DNA of 64,000 nucleotides from Camarhynchus parvulus (taxonomy: Eukaryota > Chordata > Aves > Passeriformes > Thraupidae). The DNA lies in contig NC_044571.1 of assembly GCF_901933205.1 (NCBI RefSeq), forward strand, positions 12,726,420 through 12,790,419, written 5' to 3'. The number at the start of each line of letters is the position of its first letter. The first letter of the stretch is position 1. Shown piece after piece: positions 11,717 to 25,017 of the stretch. Below the pieces are notes generated by a model, which was not told the origin of the DNA, did no database searches, and worked only from the letters and a program-made list of their open reading frames with translations. A program made the position numbers and the translations under genes.

Positions 11717-12083
11717 CAATTGTCATGTTTTTATAGTGGAGTGTGGCAGTGATTGGCACCCTGTGATCTTTGACCTTCAGCAACCACACAGCAGAAGGAT
11801 GCTCTGAGAGACTGAGCAAGGTAGACAAAGGTTTTAGTTTCCTCTGTCTCCAAGACAGGTATACCAAAAGTCCACTGGTACCCTTTTTGGTCCCTGAAAT
11901 ACCTTCTCCTGCATTAGACTATGCTAAGGAGTCATGGAACCTCTGTGTTAGTCACAACGGGGTGCTTTTGCCACTCATTCCCTCTCATATTGGGGGGTTC
12001 ATATTGGCCTCCAGAAGAGTTAGTTGTTGGGATTTCCCTGTCATTCCAGATATACAGATGTGATAGGAAGCAATTATTCACTA
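11717..12083. other. Non-coding DNA, nothing recognised
   Basis: A 97-codon plus frame (11770-12063) crosses this interval but has no recognisable motif and no flanking gene structure. I treat it as chance. Confidence 0.45.
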
Positions 12084-12273
12084 TCAGGCACTAAAACATG
12101 CTGCCCAGAGAAGCCGAGGGAATTTCCTCCCTAGGAATTTTCAAGGGAGGGCTGGATGGGTCTTCGAGTAACCTGGTCTATTGAAAAGTGCCCCTGCCCA
12201 TGGCAGGGGGGTTGGAACTAAATGATGTTTAAGGTAACTTTTAATCCAAATCATTACATGATTGTGTGATTCT
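12084..12273 (+). mobile_element. CR1 LINE 3' end
   Basis: Sense CR1 3' UTR. It contains 'ctgcccagagaagccgaggg', 'ttttcaagggagggctgga', the C/G block 'cccctgcccatggcaggggg' followed by 'gttggaactaaatgatg', and terminal repeats ending 'tacatgattgtgtgattct'. It is severely 5' truncated, as is usual for CR1. Confidence 0.9.
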
Positions 12274-13658
12274 CTATTATACAGATTTCCTCATCTCCCT
12301 TCCTTCCTGTTTCAGGAGTCCAAGTTGTTTGCATGTAGGCAAGAGCAACTTGCATTTGTTTCTAGGAATTCATAATCTGCAGCACAAACTTGATTTAGTG
12401 GGACAGGAAATACTGGAGGGAGAAGAAAGGTTTAAAGTGAATTTGGTTGGACTCTGGAGCTGTTTTTCATATTCAGTTGGCTACATGGCCATGTTGCCAT
12501 CTCCCACTCTTGGTAGCCAGCCAGAGAAAACACATGATTGGAAAATCCATTTCTGGGACATGGATACATCTACAGGTAGCATGGATGAATCTAAAGAGGG
12601 AGTGCTTGCAATAACCTTCTGGATCATGAGCAGTCACACACTGCATTACTGTCCTCCTGACCAGAACCTGTTTGGAAGAAAAAGGCAAGAAATCCATCTC
12701 TTCATCTTTTACTGGAATCACATCTGTTAATGACATTAAAGGGACTGGGGCCTCGATACATTGCTGACTGAGAGATGATTTTTTGCATTTGTATTTCTGT
12801 TTTGAACTTCTGATTGACCAAGTGTTCTGTCAAATGCTTAGATTACTAGATACCGCTTATACTTCTCACTTTCTATTCGGCATTTATCAACAAAAGAAAA
12901 AGCAGCAATGCTTTTTAAATGCCTTTATATTTCTCTCCAATGAGGAACAAGGGATTCCTCATAGATTCCTGTCTATGACAGGAATGCCATTCTGCCTTTG
13001 GAGTTTGCAAATGGAAATAATGTAAATTTGAAGGATGGCAATGTATTGAAACAGTCTGTGTGGTCCATGAAAATACGATGTAATCATTAAAAAAAATTAA
13101 GAAAAGTATCATTACTTTCTGTATTACCAGCAGAGTAAGGTTTGCATTTTTAGCAAAGCTCATAATGGGTGCTAAAGGCTTTTTTCTGTAAAAAATTGTA
13201 CAATATATCATAGTACTCCTAAAACCTAAGAATAGATATTTTATCACATTTTACTGAAATATGTCTTTTGCTTTTGTAGTGAGTTAAAACCCTTTATATT
13301 TTTATCTCATGATATCATAAAGATTCAAAAGAAGGGATATTTTATGAGATACCACATTTCATTTGGATTCCCAAAGCAACATACTCACTGGTCTACACAG
13401 AACAGTACTTTTTTTCCTTAGTGATTGGCATACAAAGTATTTTGAAATTACTTGTTTGGGAGGAGAGCAGAATAGAAGTTATTTTTCTGTTGGAAATATT
13501 GATTGTCTTTCTTATTTTCTCTGAATACAATATGAGTTAAATAATTGTAATATTCCTTCAGACTATACTAGTAGCTCCAGTTTGAAAGACTTGCAAAGTC
13601 ATCAAAAGAGGTATGTATTTGTATAACATACAAATGTTATATGACATTCATATATTAA

Positions 13659-13698
<40 letters not shown>

Positions 13699-14597
13699 TG
13701 AAGATTAATTTAAACCCTTAAAAAGCCAAGAATACTTGGAGCTGGATTGAATTTTTTATCAATTTCTTGAATAGACAATGTGTGAAATTGAATAGAAAAA
13801 AGAAAGCATGAAATAGGTTCTAATACAGTCTTTGCTTCACAAAATTTCTAATTACATCTTGTACTTTAATTATGGCATATGTCTGGATTTTTTCAGCCTT
13901 CTGTCTTCAAAAAGCTTCAAGAGTGCTTTAAAACAAACATACTAAATACCCCACTGAGATAATGAGATGAGCCATGGTGATAAACAGAAACTTCTGCTTC
14001 TTAATCAAAGACTTTGATACTAAATATTATAAATACATGTTATACATTGCTTTCATGATTGCTTTCAAAGTGTATGACTTTATGAAGTAAAGTTACACAT
14101 GTAGATAATCAAGATGCATTGCACTTATGGAGACAGCCCTATTGTCCTATGTACATTCATTTGGTGTCATTTAAAAAGTAACAGCATAGGTTTTATATGC
14201 ATTTAGAAAGTGGCTGCTCATTTGGAGAGATCTGCTTTTGATTGAAACTGCTCAGGCAAAGCCAAAGAATAAATAAGCAAGTACATGGGAAGCCAGAAAT
14301 GATAAGCAATAAGTTGTGGCTTTTATTGACAATTTATGCTCAGCAGAGCTACATGGATGAGAATCCCTGAGCTCAGATCTTGCGGTCTGCCTCAGAAACT
14401 CTGGCAGCTGTTAGGAATGGATTTGCAATTTTGGCCAAAAATTTCCCTAACAGAAGAATTCTCTTCTGATTCACAGCAGCAACATTTAAAATATTTTCAA
14501 ATGGGAGTTTCAAAACATTTAATTCCAGAAAGTGTCAAAATGTTTTATTTCAACATTTTCACTCTCAAAATTGACTACTGCAGTAGGATTTGGAGCT
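12274..14597. other. AT-rich unique non-coding DNA, 2.3 kb
   Basis: No recognisable gene or transposon. A 154-codon plus frame (12266-12730) and an overlapping minus frame have no recognisable domain and are probably chance. A (TA)n/(AC)n tract lies at 13661-13698. The 14140-14300 stretch is non-repetitive and could be a conserved non-coding element, but this cannot be judged from one sequence. Confidence 0.45.
13661..13698. repeat. (TA)n-(CA)n compound microsatellite
   Basis: About 14 TA units are followed directly by about 5 AC units, a typical compound dinucleotide repeat. Confidence 0.92.
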
Positions 14598-14716
14598 TTC
14601 TCCTTCCTTCCTTTCTTTCTTTCTTTTCTTTCTTTTCTTTCTTTTCTTTCTTTTCTTTCTTTTCTTTCTTTTCTTTCTTTTCTTTCTTTTCTTTCTTTTC
14701 TTTCTTTTCTTTCTTT

Positions 14717-14800
<84 letters not shown>

Positions 14801-14915
14801 TTCTTTTCTTTTCCTTCCTTCCTTCCTTCCTTCCTTCCTTCCTTCCTTCCTTCCTTCCTTCCTTCCTTCCTTCCTTCCTTCCTTCCTTTTTCTTTATTTT
14901 CTCTTTTTCTTTCTT
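14598..14915. repeat. Pyrimidine array, CTTT / CTTTTCTTT / CCTT, 318 bp
   Basis: The plus strand is almost entirely C and T. In order it shows a CCTT start, about ten copies of the 9-mer CTTTTCTTT (to about 14714), about twenty CTTT units (to about 14799), three CTTTT units, about nineteen CCTT units (14813-14888) and an imperfect T-rich tail. The segmentation suggests successive expansions of variant units. Long F/L/S- and P/S/F/L-repeat reading frames across it are artefacts. Confidence 0.97.
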
Positions 14916-16489
14916 ATGAAAGATTCCAAGATTTTAACTCTCAGCTGGCATCTAGAAACTAAAGGCTGTAATCCTGGATAGAGTTCCTGAATTTCAACTA
15001 CCCTAGCTGCAAATGAAATTTTGGATATTGTTTTGCACTGATAGAGCCAAATAATGGAAATCAACAGAGAGAACAAGTTAAAGTGGCTTAGGTGAATATC
15101 TTTCAGTACATCTTCGAGTATTTAAGAGAACTGGTGCCGGAACTGCAGGTACGACATATTATTAGAATAACAAAATGAGTCCAGAATCTAAGTTTCCATC
15201 CTTAAAATATATTTTAATAGCTCAACTAGGCTTCAAAAATGCTTCAAAATTGATAGCATGCTTTCACAATCAAACCAAGTAAAAATTGGTGGAGGGGGGG
15301 ATGTGGAGAGGGAGGGAGAGTGGTGATGTCATTTTCATAGGGTTAGCATTTTTTTTAATTTCAAGATTTTAAAAACCAGAGTCATGACTTTAAGAGAATG
15401 ACTCATGATTCCTGAATTACTTGAATCAGATATCATCATAATTTCTAGACAGATAGTTGTCTCAATAATGTTATAGAAGAAAAGGTTGAGGGAAACTTTC
15501 TACTTTTCATTTTCTCATATTTCTTGCTTGCTTATATACAAACTGTAGAGAATTGGACTGAGAAATCAGGACAGTAGGAATTTATGCATTGATAATTTAT
15601 GTATGGTTTATGGCTTTGGTTTACATAATTCTTTCTTTATTCAATAATAAATGCATAGTTGCTATAGAAACTGCTACAACATAGGATTTGGATTACTGCA
15701 AAGACGCAGGGCATTTTTGTAAACAAATAAACACAGAAGACACATAAATCAAATGCTAATCAGCATCACACATGCTCTTAAGACAATAAAGCTTGAGTTT
15801 GCCACTCTTTTGGAGGGTGTAGTGGGTTCAGAACATAGATGTCAGCTCTGCACTGACATCCTCAAATATATTATTGAAAGGGGTACTAAAATTACTTTAT
15901 TTCCCAGTCCAAGTGACTCTACTTCCAAATAACTGTGTTCAACATTTTTTTTTTAAGCACAGATGGTTCCCAAACAAGCTTTTTTACTCTCTAGATGGTT
16001 ACTACAACATAAGGCTTCTTAGGAACCAATATTAAAGTATGACTGTCTAAGAAGCCATTAGCACTGCATTAAACCTAAAGGAAAAAAATCTGTGTTAACT
16101 GTATGCATAGGACAGAAGGGACAAGTGAGTTTTATTTTATCTATTACTCTCATTTTCAGTTCCTTTTATATCTTGCTTGTCTATTTTTTCCTCTTTTTGA
16201 AAATTCTTGGCTTTTCATTGCAAATTAAAAATAATTGCAGTTCTCCACCAACATGCACACACACCCCCATCTACTTCATAATCAGGTCTATTAAAATCCA
16301 TCCCTGTTGCTATGTGAATTCTGTATACTTCTACTTTTCTCTATTTCTTTATGCTGATTGACTTGCATATCACAAAATAGAAATTAAACAAAAAAATTCT
16401 ATTTAGAAAAAAATCCTGAGACCAGTTTAAATCTAATAAGTCAAGAACAATGGCAGTGTTAAAAGTTATTTATTTTTATTTTTCCTATA
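14916..16489. other. AT-rich unique non-coding DNA
   Basis: Nothing recognised. It includes a G-rich patch at about 15292-15320 (GGAGGGGGGG, then GGGAGGGAGA) and ordinary A/T runs. Confidence 0.5.
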
Positions 16490-16830
16490 ATGGTTTGATT
16501 GGGGTTGGACATTTAAAGGTCATCAAGTCAAACCTCCCCTGCTATAAGAAATGACATCAACTATGTAAGGTTGCTCAGAACGCTGTTAAACCTGGCCTTG
16601 AATGCTTTCAGGAATGGAGCATCTACCACCTCTTTTAGGTAAAAACCATTACTTCTTGTTCTATTGCTAGAGGCTCTGCTAAAATATCTGTCCTCTTCTT
16701 TCTTGTAAGCTCCTTTGAGGATTAAAAAGCCAAAATAAGGTCTCACTGGACCCTTCTTCCTTCCTGTTTGGGATTGTCCTCACCCACGTGAAGAACCTTC
16801 ACTCAGCCTTGTTGAATTTGATGAAGTTTA
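16490..16830 (-). mobile_element. CR1 LINE fragment, internally deleted
   Basis: Antisense CR1 with the 3' end at left: 'ggtttgattggggttggaca' and 'tttaaaggtcatcaagtc' are the standard 3' UTR start. These are followed by 'gcatctaccacctcttttag', 'aggctctgctaaaatatctg' and 'ataaggtctcactggaccc'. It then jumps directly to 'tgggattgtcctcacccacg' and 'cagccttgttgaatttgatg', which in a full element lie several hundred bases farther upstream in ORF2. The fragment therefore lost an internal block between about 16750 and 16765. Confidence 0.85.
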
Positions 16831-18803
16831 TATATTACTGACAAGTTCATTTTCAAATGAAAAAAAAAAGAGAAATTAAATATCCATTTTGTCGCAGTCG
16901 ATGTATTTTTTCTTCGATATTAAATATTTTACTTCTCAAATTAAAAAAGTTGTTTGCTTCATGAAAATAATTTCATCAGCAGTAATTTAAATTTTCTAAC
17001 TAAAAGGAATATTTTGTGGAAGATTTCTGCTTGGCAAAAAGAAATTAGCTCAGCTTTTGCAATATAACTAAGAGAATATCTTATTTACATTTTTCCTATT
17101 ATTCGTGGAAGTGATTCAGTGTTACCAGGGAACAGCAGAAACAGTCCTCCTGCAGTAAACAGAAGCTAACACAGTTAATATTGTGAATTTCCTGCACTGA
17201 GGTAATTTTTGAGCGGAGTTGGCCAGGGTGCTATCTCAGATTCTGATGGCACTCTGCAGCTACTCGTTGTTTTACCATCCTGCAGAAAGGGCTTCAGCTC
17301 TGCACAACCTCCCTTCTCGTCATTTCCCCTCCCACTGCCAAAGGCTGCTAATTAGGGACAGCTTTCCATAACTTTTTTTTCTGAAATGGTAACTTAAATA
17401 CTTGGATCACTTTGATACCCTGTGTTAGGAAAACCCCACCCCATGTGCAGATGTGCTGAGGGAGGTAGAAACAGACTTGATGATGTGAGGAAACATCAGT
17501 AACCTCACAGCCTTTAATAACCCCACCTAAAGAGTACATGCCACCTTTGTGCCATGAGAAACATCTGCTAAGGAGTGGCAGAGGGCAAATCCTCTGAAGA
17601 AAGAGTGGAAAGAGCATCTGTGGGGTTTTGCCCTTGAATGTTTTGGGATTTTTGCAAGTTCTAATCTCTCTTAAATGACAATATTTTTTCCTCTTCATTG
17701 CCTAATAAAATAGATATTACACCTTACATTTTTAGGTATGCAGACACATAGATTAATGAAGCAGTAAGTATATGTAAATTAATTGCTGGTTTATAGAATG
17801 TATACCCCTAAACATGGTTACACACTAACTGCATTGCAGTTAAATGTCTAAATCTAATAAATTACATCACGTCCTGTAAAGCTACCATCTAATTAGCGCC
17901 AAATGTTTACTATAATTAAATTATATATGTCAAATAAAAAAAAAAAAAGATGATATGAATCTGCTTTGCAACCAAATTAAATAGTTAGCAGGGGAAAAAA
18001 CACCAAGAGCCTGCAGTAACAAGAAACTTACAGTAGCTTTTTCTGTTGATGGAAAAGCCTCAGTAAATTTCACAATTACCTATAAGTACATGAGGTATCT
18101 AAGGTATCACTTCAGAAAGGAACAGAGGTCCCCATTTATTATGATTTATTTTTTCAGCTGATGCAGTTTTCCTACAGAGTGAGAAAAACCATTCTGAAAG
18201 GCAAAATTTGTAACAGTGACCATTTTCTTGAACTACAGAGGCAGAATAATATCTCTAATTTTTGTTACACAGGAGAAGAGTGTTTTGGAATAGATTTGAT
18301 GTATGGGTTTTCCCTAAAATGTGGTTTGTGTCAGAAAATTACAACTGTTCAAAACTTGTATGTGACTGCTTCAGGTATTTTGGTGACTGCAGTGTAGAGT
18401 TCATGTTAAGCTGTCCAGATCTGCCACAAACAGCACTCTCATAACCACTTAAAATTCCATATAAATTCCTGTGGCTGCAATGTGGATGTATCCCTGTATC
18501 CCAGCCCTCTGGCAAAACATGGGGCACAGAACTTCTGCATTACAGGACAGCAATGAAGACAGAGCTCTCCAATCACATGTAGCTCATATTCTCTATCCAT
18601 GGCTATTTTACAGCTTCTCCTAAGGCATTTTAATTTTTTTTCTTTTTTTTAGGCTGAGCACTGTTACATGCATGATGAAAGAAAAAAGCTTTTATTTGTT
18701 TTTAACTGAAAATCTTTCTCTCCAAGGACTCCCTGTAAGTCATTTACTGTGTTTCTCCTATTCATTTGTACTACCCAAAGCGGAGATGAAGTTAATGATT
18801 GCT
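16831..18803. other. AT-rich unique non-coding DNA
   Basis: No recognised feature. A minus frame of 116 codons (17348-17698) has no recognisable motif and is judged chance. Confidence 0.5.
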
Positions 18804-18865
18804 TGTGATGGGTTGACCTTGACCAGATGCCTAGTGACCACCAAGCTGCTCTATCACCCCCTTTC
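18804..18865 (-). mobile_element. Fragment of an avian ERV LTR
   Basis: 'tgtgatgggttgaccttg' followed by 'accaccaagctgctctatca' and a C-rich end matches the terminal part of a bird LTR family, read from its 3' end (consensus like 'tgtnatgggttgacc...gctgctctatcactcccc'). Only about 62 bp survive, so class and exact family cannot be set. Confidence 0.5.
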
Positions 18866-21800
18866 TCTATAGAATCATAGAGCCTGCATCAATACTCAAG
18901 AAATTTGAATGCTGTTGTAAAACAGGGCTTCCTCAATTTCCCTGGGAACACTGAGGGAAGGAGGCAGACTGATCCTTCATTACTTCCCTATAAACCTCTG
19001 CTTAGGGTTGTGGCAATATGTTAGTGCATGTCTGAAACCCAGTTTATGACTCTGATGATGTGTGCAGAGCTAGATGATAACAGGTAATGCCATTAACATT
19101 TAGAAGAATGAAAATTCACTTATTTTTACCATTTTGCTTGTTTCATGCTCACACATATTTGCATTTTCTCATACTTGTATGTCAGGATATGGTGAAAGGG
19201 GAACTTTTGACAGGGGGAAAAATGTGAAAAATATAATAATATCTTAGCTTACTTCAGTAATGCCATCACGGGAATGTTTAAAGTAGTAAGGCTTACCATA
19301 AGGTTGTCATTTACAAGGTCATGGATGCCAACGTCCTTTAGTGCTCATCTCTTTATCAGTAAAAAATGCATAAGGCCAAAAAGCTACTGCAAACACAATG
19401 AAGTTTTTTTCAATTTATAGTCAAATCATATTAAATAGGAGTATTTTTCCAGAATGATTTGCAAATGAAAGAGGGCTAGGATCTTTATGTACGTACAAAG
19501 TATGGTATTAAGGGGAAAAAGAAAATCCTGAAAAAAAGGCCAACCCTGCTTTGGGATCACTATTACAGTTGTTCCTATGGTAACCAGTTATTTGTGCTGC
19601 ATGCATCATCATATATATTTCAGGAACTAGAGTGCTAGAAAAAGGGGAGGGGAAAAGAGCATGTATTACACTAAATTAATTCCAAAGACAAACCCATGTT
19701 GGAATACTTGACCCTTTGATTCAAAGCAATGTAAGATTTCACCCACTTGACACTTGGAAGTGTGGCTCTTGGAAAAAAAGGCTATGAAAAATTGGCGTAT
19801 ACTTACTCATCTGCTTCTCATTTTGTTCTGAATCATATCTCTAATTCATTGCTAAATAGCAGTTTCAGTCTTGTCTGAGCTGCACACCCAAGGTGCTGAG
19901 GGGAGGAAGTGTTTGGTGCTTTCCAGACCACATATGTCCACAGGACATTTAGCACCGGGAAACACTGGCAGACATCTGAAGTAACTGTTTTTCACAAAAG
20001 GAAGCCCAAAAAAGAGGTTAAATTACCTTTCAGAAATTCATCTGTGAGACAAGATCCACCTTGAATAGTGTTCAGTCTTTTGGTATAGCTAAAATATGTT
20101 CCTCTCCAAGGTTTCTTTGTTAGTGCATTCAGGGCTTTGGTGTGAGGTCTTCAAATGCTAACCCCTCTGGGAAGATGCAAAAAGATTCAACTGGTTCTCA
20201 GCACCTGGACTGAATAAACCAAGATGGCAGCTGTTGAAAAATCCTTTCCATATCGTATCCTGTATCTGTGAAAGAATTTAAACTCGAAACTTATCAAAAT
20301 TTTGTAGTTAATTACAAAGAAGCTTTGTTATTTGCACTTCCAAAATTATGCGACCATGGATAAAATAACCAAATCCCAAAAGTTTTGAGACCCTAATTCT
20401 CCTAAAATATACTACAATTCAAATTAAAATCGAAAGGAAATAAGACTCCCTAAGAGATATTAGACTCCTAAATACTTTTTCACATCTGTTTTTCACTTTT
20501 ACAAAACAGGAATTAAGTGGAATCTAGTACAGCTTATTCAAAGCATCCAAGATCAGACTTTAAACTTCTCTTCATGTCTTGAGTTTGCCCCTCAGTCTGT
20601 GCATAAGCATCTCAAGAAGCTCAGCCTGGTGAGCACTGAAACTGTTGAACACATTCAGGCATCCTGTAAAAGGCAGCTGTGGTTGCTAATTTTTTCTAAA
20701 AGTGTGTCAAAATGCCACCATCTATGCCACCATTTTATGCAATACTTCAGAGAATTTGTCTGCAAGTATGGGCTCAGTTCAATCAAAAACCTATCAGAGA
20801 TTCAACCCACATATCTCTCAAAAGCACCCTATCATCAATATCTACGTTATGGTGAAGTTCTCTGAGCTGCACTGCTGCGTAAGGACAAATTTGATTTTAC
20901 AGAGAGTACAGAGACAGAGGAAAAGTGTTTCTTTTTCACTGCCTTCTCTGTGAGGAGGAAGTTCTGGCCCTTTTTTCTAAAGCTCTGTCTATATTTCAAT
21001 TATTCAGTCTCTGAGTAAAATGCAACCCTGAGAGCAGCAATTACAGTTAAAATTGCCCCCTCAAGGCTGAGTGCCTTTGGTGCTAGACCAAGAAATCATA
21101 CCTTTTCCTCTCTTTTCTTTCTCAATAAATCTTGAATGGTTTTCAGCACAATGTTATGGGATCATGTTGACAGGGAACACAAGTCCCTCAGCATTCCACT
21201 AGGTTAATGCACTGCCTAAATTTGGCTAGTGAAGCATTGTCTCAAACTAGGAAATAAAATAGATATGTACATCTTGAAAACTTCTCTGAAGTGTTGAGAA
21301 CTGAATTCTGTATTTTCTCCCTTGCCTGTGCATCCCATCAACAAGCAATATGATAAGAGGCATGAAATATGAAGCTAGTAACTGGGAGAGGGTCTGCAAT
21401 TAGAAGGCCAGGCTGAGATGGTGGTACAGAAAAAAGGTGACAACAGGGAAAAGTTTAGGGTCCAAGTTAGGAAGACTGAGAAGATGCAAAGATCTTTGAG
21501 GAAGATGCAAAGATGAGCCTCTTCTGTGCCATCTGTAAGATGGGGCGTGGAGCTGAAGCTCTTGCTACCCTGCAAGTTTTCTCATGAATTGCCAGTGCCA
21601 TTGGACATAGCTGTAACTGCTACTACATTGCAGCTGCTACTGAGGGCTACATCTGACTGTCCTGAGTTTGTGACTCATGGGCAGCACCATCATTGCTGCT
21701 CTTCTTGATACAGTTTAAAGGAAAAAGCTGTTGAAGGTCTTTTGCAAGATCTTTCAGTTTCGTCATTTTTGCTCTTCTCCCGTGGAAATTGTGACATCTT

Positions 21801-24554
21801 CTCCGAGCTGGACTCACATGATTTATCACCAAACAACCTGCTGACTTATCCAGATCCTTGCACTAAGGAAGAAAAATCACAAAAACCCCATATTCTTTCG
21901 AATTCAACTGTGAATTTATAGTATAAAAAATTGTTCCACAAATCATACCATCTCTAAGTTCCCTGGGCTTTAAACTATGTACAATATCTATTATATTTTG
22001 AATTAGATTGCCTTCATTGTTTTAGTGTACTTCACTCCACATGTTCATTTATACACCAGTGTATTTATTCTCCAAAGCATCCATAATGTTCAATCTATTA
22101 TTCTATATATTATATATGTGAAAGAGTGATAACAATCGACAAAAACTGAATAATATTTAACATATCTTGTGAAGATAAAATAATCAGGGAGTGTGAAAAA
22201 AATATCAACTATTATTAATTTTTAGTAAGGTTCACAGAGCTTTAAAGTCTTAAGGGTGGGCTTTACAATTTTTATATACATTTTCCTTCCATGGATATGC
22301 TAAAATTCTTTCTTAAATTCCTGTATAAAAAGAATCAGGTGAAGAAACTAAAGGGGTTACCTTTTACTATTTTCAATCTCACATGTAGAATTTCTGATGT
22401 TTTTCTGGTCTCCTTTATGTTTTTTTTTATATATATAGTTATTTAATAGCTTAAATAAAGTTTAAAGCCTATATTTCTGCAATAGTTTCTGTTATTTGCA
22501 ATTTGAAAATATGCAATACCTTTTTAAAAGTAGGCACACTCCCCAGCTTCTGGAAAAATAATAATAAAAAACACATAGTAGTTTATGGCTAAAGACTGAG
22601 ATGAGATGTTGAAGAGGAACCCAAATATTTTGCAAAGTTTCTTCTGATGTTTATGGAGCTGGAAGATATTAGAAAGATTATAGCCCACTTACAACAGATG
22701 ATTGTATGGGGTTTTTTTGGATAAAGCATGTAACATCTTTGAAACAAAGCACACATTTGAACACAAATTGGACATTTTTCCTGTTTAAATGAGATTATCT
22801 ATTCAACTATAGCTTTGTGTATCCATGTGAGCCTTTTCAAATGTAATGAAACTGAATCTTTTGAATATTGGTGTGCTGAAACACAAAAGTGACAGTTCTG
22901 TAGCTTCTGCTCCTCACAGACATCACACATATTCCATTCCTGAAGAGGGTTCCCTCCCACTCCCACCAATGCTTGCTCTTTTCCAGATTATCAAGTGCAA
23001 ACATTCAACATTCAAAGAACATTCAAAGAAGTTCAAATCCACTACACTTTAAAGACATCCTTGACCCTGCAGCTTCTTTTCTTTCCAGGGGGAAAGAGGT
23101 TATCACCCTGATATCAGTATGGGCTGAATATGCAGCTGATTTCAAAATAAAGCACTTTGGATCAAAACTTGTGCATATTTGATCACTTCTAAAGCCCCAC
23201 ATGTTACACATGAGAGTGACTGTAAGTATAGGGATGTTAGTATGCTGGGTTTTTTTTAATAAATAGGAAGAGAATAGCATAAAATGATGTCAACCATTCT
23301 GCAGTAAAGAGAAAAAAGAGTAAGTTTTAAGATGATGTGCTGTTCTAGACTGAGACTTACTTGGAAAAAAAGTTTTATTGACAAACAAGTAAAAAATAAT
23401 CTTTAAAATATTTTAATCTTTAAAAATAGTTACACTTTTCTGTGCCAGTCTAGCCAAACTCAAATGTTGTTTTACTTTTGCAGTTCTAATGAATAGTGCA
23501 GCTACATAAACCATGAAAGAGCATCTATTTAAGCTATGACAATTAATGTTCTGTCAAAAAATAAAAACTAACACAAAAAAAATCCCACAACAACAAGAGT
23601 TGCAATATAGTAAAATCAGAAATCAATTTGCAATTCTCAAGCAATTGGTTTCCAATCATGTTTTAATAACTCAAAATCCAGATGAAGGCATTTAAAATAT
23701 ACAAAATTCATTTTACACCTTTCATCACAGGAGTACTGTAGAATATCTGGGCACAATGCTAGAGTTGACCCTGAAGCAGTGAAGCAGTGTGAGGTGAACC
23801 TCAGGAAGCAACTGTATTGAACTTTATGGTTGAAACATTTTTGTTTGTTGTCTTGGCTTAAATGCTGTTTTAGCTTATTGCTTAAGTAAGCTTTAAAAAT
23901 GTCCTGTCGTTTGCTTTGATGCTTAACAGTTTTTAAGCTAATTTTGCAAACTGTACTTTATTTCACTACCATCTTGTAATTTACAGTTCACCCTCCAGCT
24001 CAAGCTGCAACTTTGTTTACACCTCATCAAATTTCCTTTAATTCTCTTCATCTCTTTCTCTGCTGATAAAGTCATCTTTCTTTCTCCCACTGACTTGAAA
24101 ACAGCTCAGTGGAAAGCAGTACATCTCTTGCAAAAGTTAATCATGAGAGTAAAATGATTTTTTAGTTTGATGTTGGCATCATGACAAATAAAAGGACTTC
24201 CAGCAGAGCTTCATCTAACCTTGTTTCCTATTTAGAAAGAGATTTGCCTTGAACATAGATGTTGTCAGAAGTCTGCTCTCCTTATAGTGCTATGTCAGAG
24301 CAGGATTCTTATTACAACTACTATATGAAAAGAAAATTTTCATTTACTTCAGCTCACAGAATCAAAACCTTAATTACTCAGTAAAATTTGTGGGCTTGTG
24401 AAAGAGAGTACAATGCTTCTGTCAACTGAAAGGCTAACCTAACTCTGCTCTAGGTAATAGAAATAATACAGATGAGATCGAAGTGACTCAGTCTATGAAT
24501 CTATTTTAAAGTCTGAACAGCAATACTGAGAGCTTTTGTAATGCTCAGTGGATT
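18866..24554. other. AT-rich unique non-coding DNA, 5.7 kb
   Basis: No transposon, simple repeat or exon that I can support. Scattered frames of 60-90 codons lack motifs. Short near-repeats such as 'gatgcaaagat' at about 21483-21513 are minor. Confidence 0.5.
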
Positions 24555-24960
24555 TAACTTTGAAGTTGCTTCTCCTGCTTACATGGGGAAGCCCCATTTA
24601 TATCACATGAAGTCCCTGACTCCTTGCAAGTGGCGTGAGCAGCAAACTGTGAAGGGCGACACCTTTTCTGGTGGTGTGCCCTTTCCAGAGGATGTGGCTG
24701 GGCATGGATGAGGCTGTCCTGTCCTGACCACTCCCTTCTGGCGGTGGTCTCACCTTCCAGCAGCATGAGCCTTCCCTGAGGGAAAGATGAGCAAAAGCTG
24801 GACCTGAAAGCTTTGGGAGGACCGAGATGGAACAGGCAGAGGGGTTTGAACATGCAAGCTGCTGCTAGCACTGCACCTGGAACCAAATATGTAGGGAAGA
24901 CTTGGGAGAGCAGGGTGACCTTCAACCAGGTTTCTGGGCAACTTCTTCCTTCCAAGAACT
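24555..24960. other. GC-richer block of unknown origin
   Basis: A compositionally distinct block with minus-strand frames of 133 and 63 codons. I do not recognise the translation, and there is no splice or poly(A) context suggesting an exon. A decayed LTR or retrogene is possible but not shown. Confidence 0.35.
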
Positions 24961-24978
24961 TAGATCACACTCTGTGGA

Positions 24979-25017
24979 GTTAGCATTACTTTTGCAGGGT
25001 TAGCATTACTTTTGCAG
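24979..25017. repeat. 20-bp tandem duplication
   Basis: The unit GTTAGCATTACTTTTGCAGG is present once in full and repeated immediately over its first 19 bases. It is an exact and therefore recent slippage product. Confidence 0.95.

Noticed and set aside
12266..12730. 154-codon plus frame just after a CR1 3' end
   Set aside because: No recognisable protein similarity, and the minus strand is also open over half of it. Its start lies inside the CR1 tail.
14336..14962. 208-codon plus frame rich in S, F and P
   Set aside because: More than half is the CTTT/CCTT array. The short non-repetitive start has no motif, and overlapping frames are open for the same reason.
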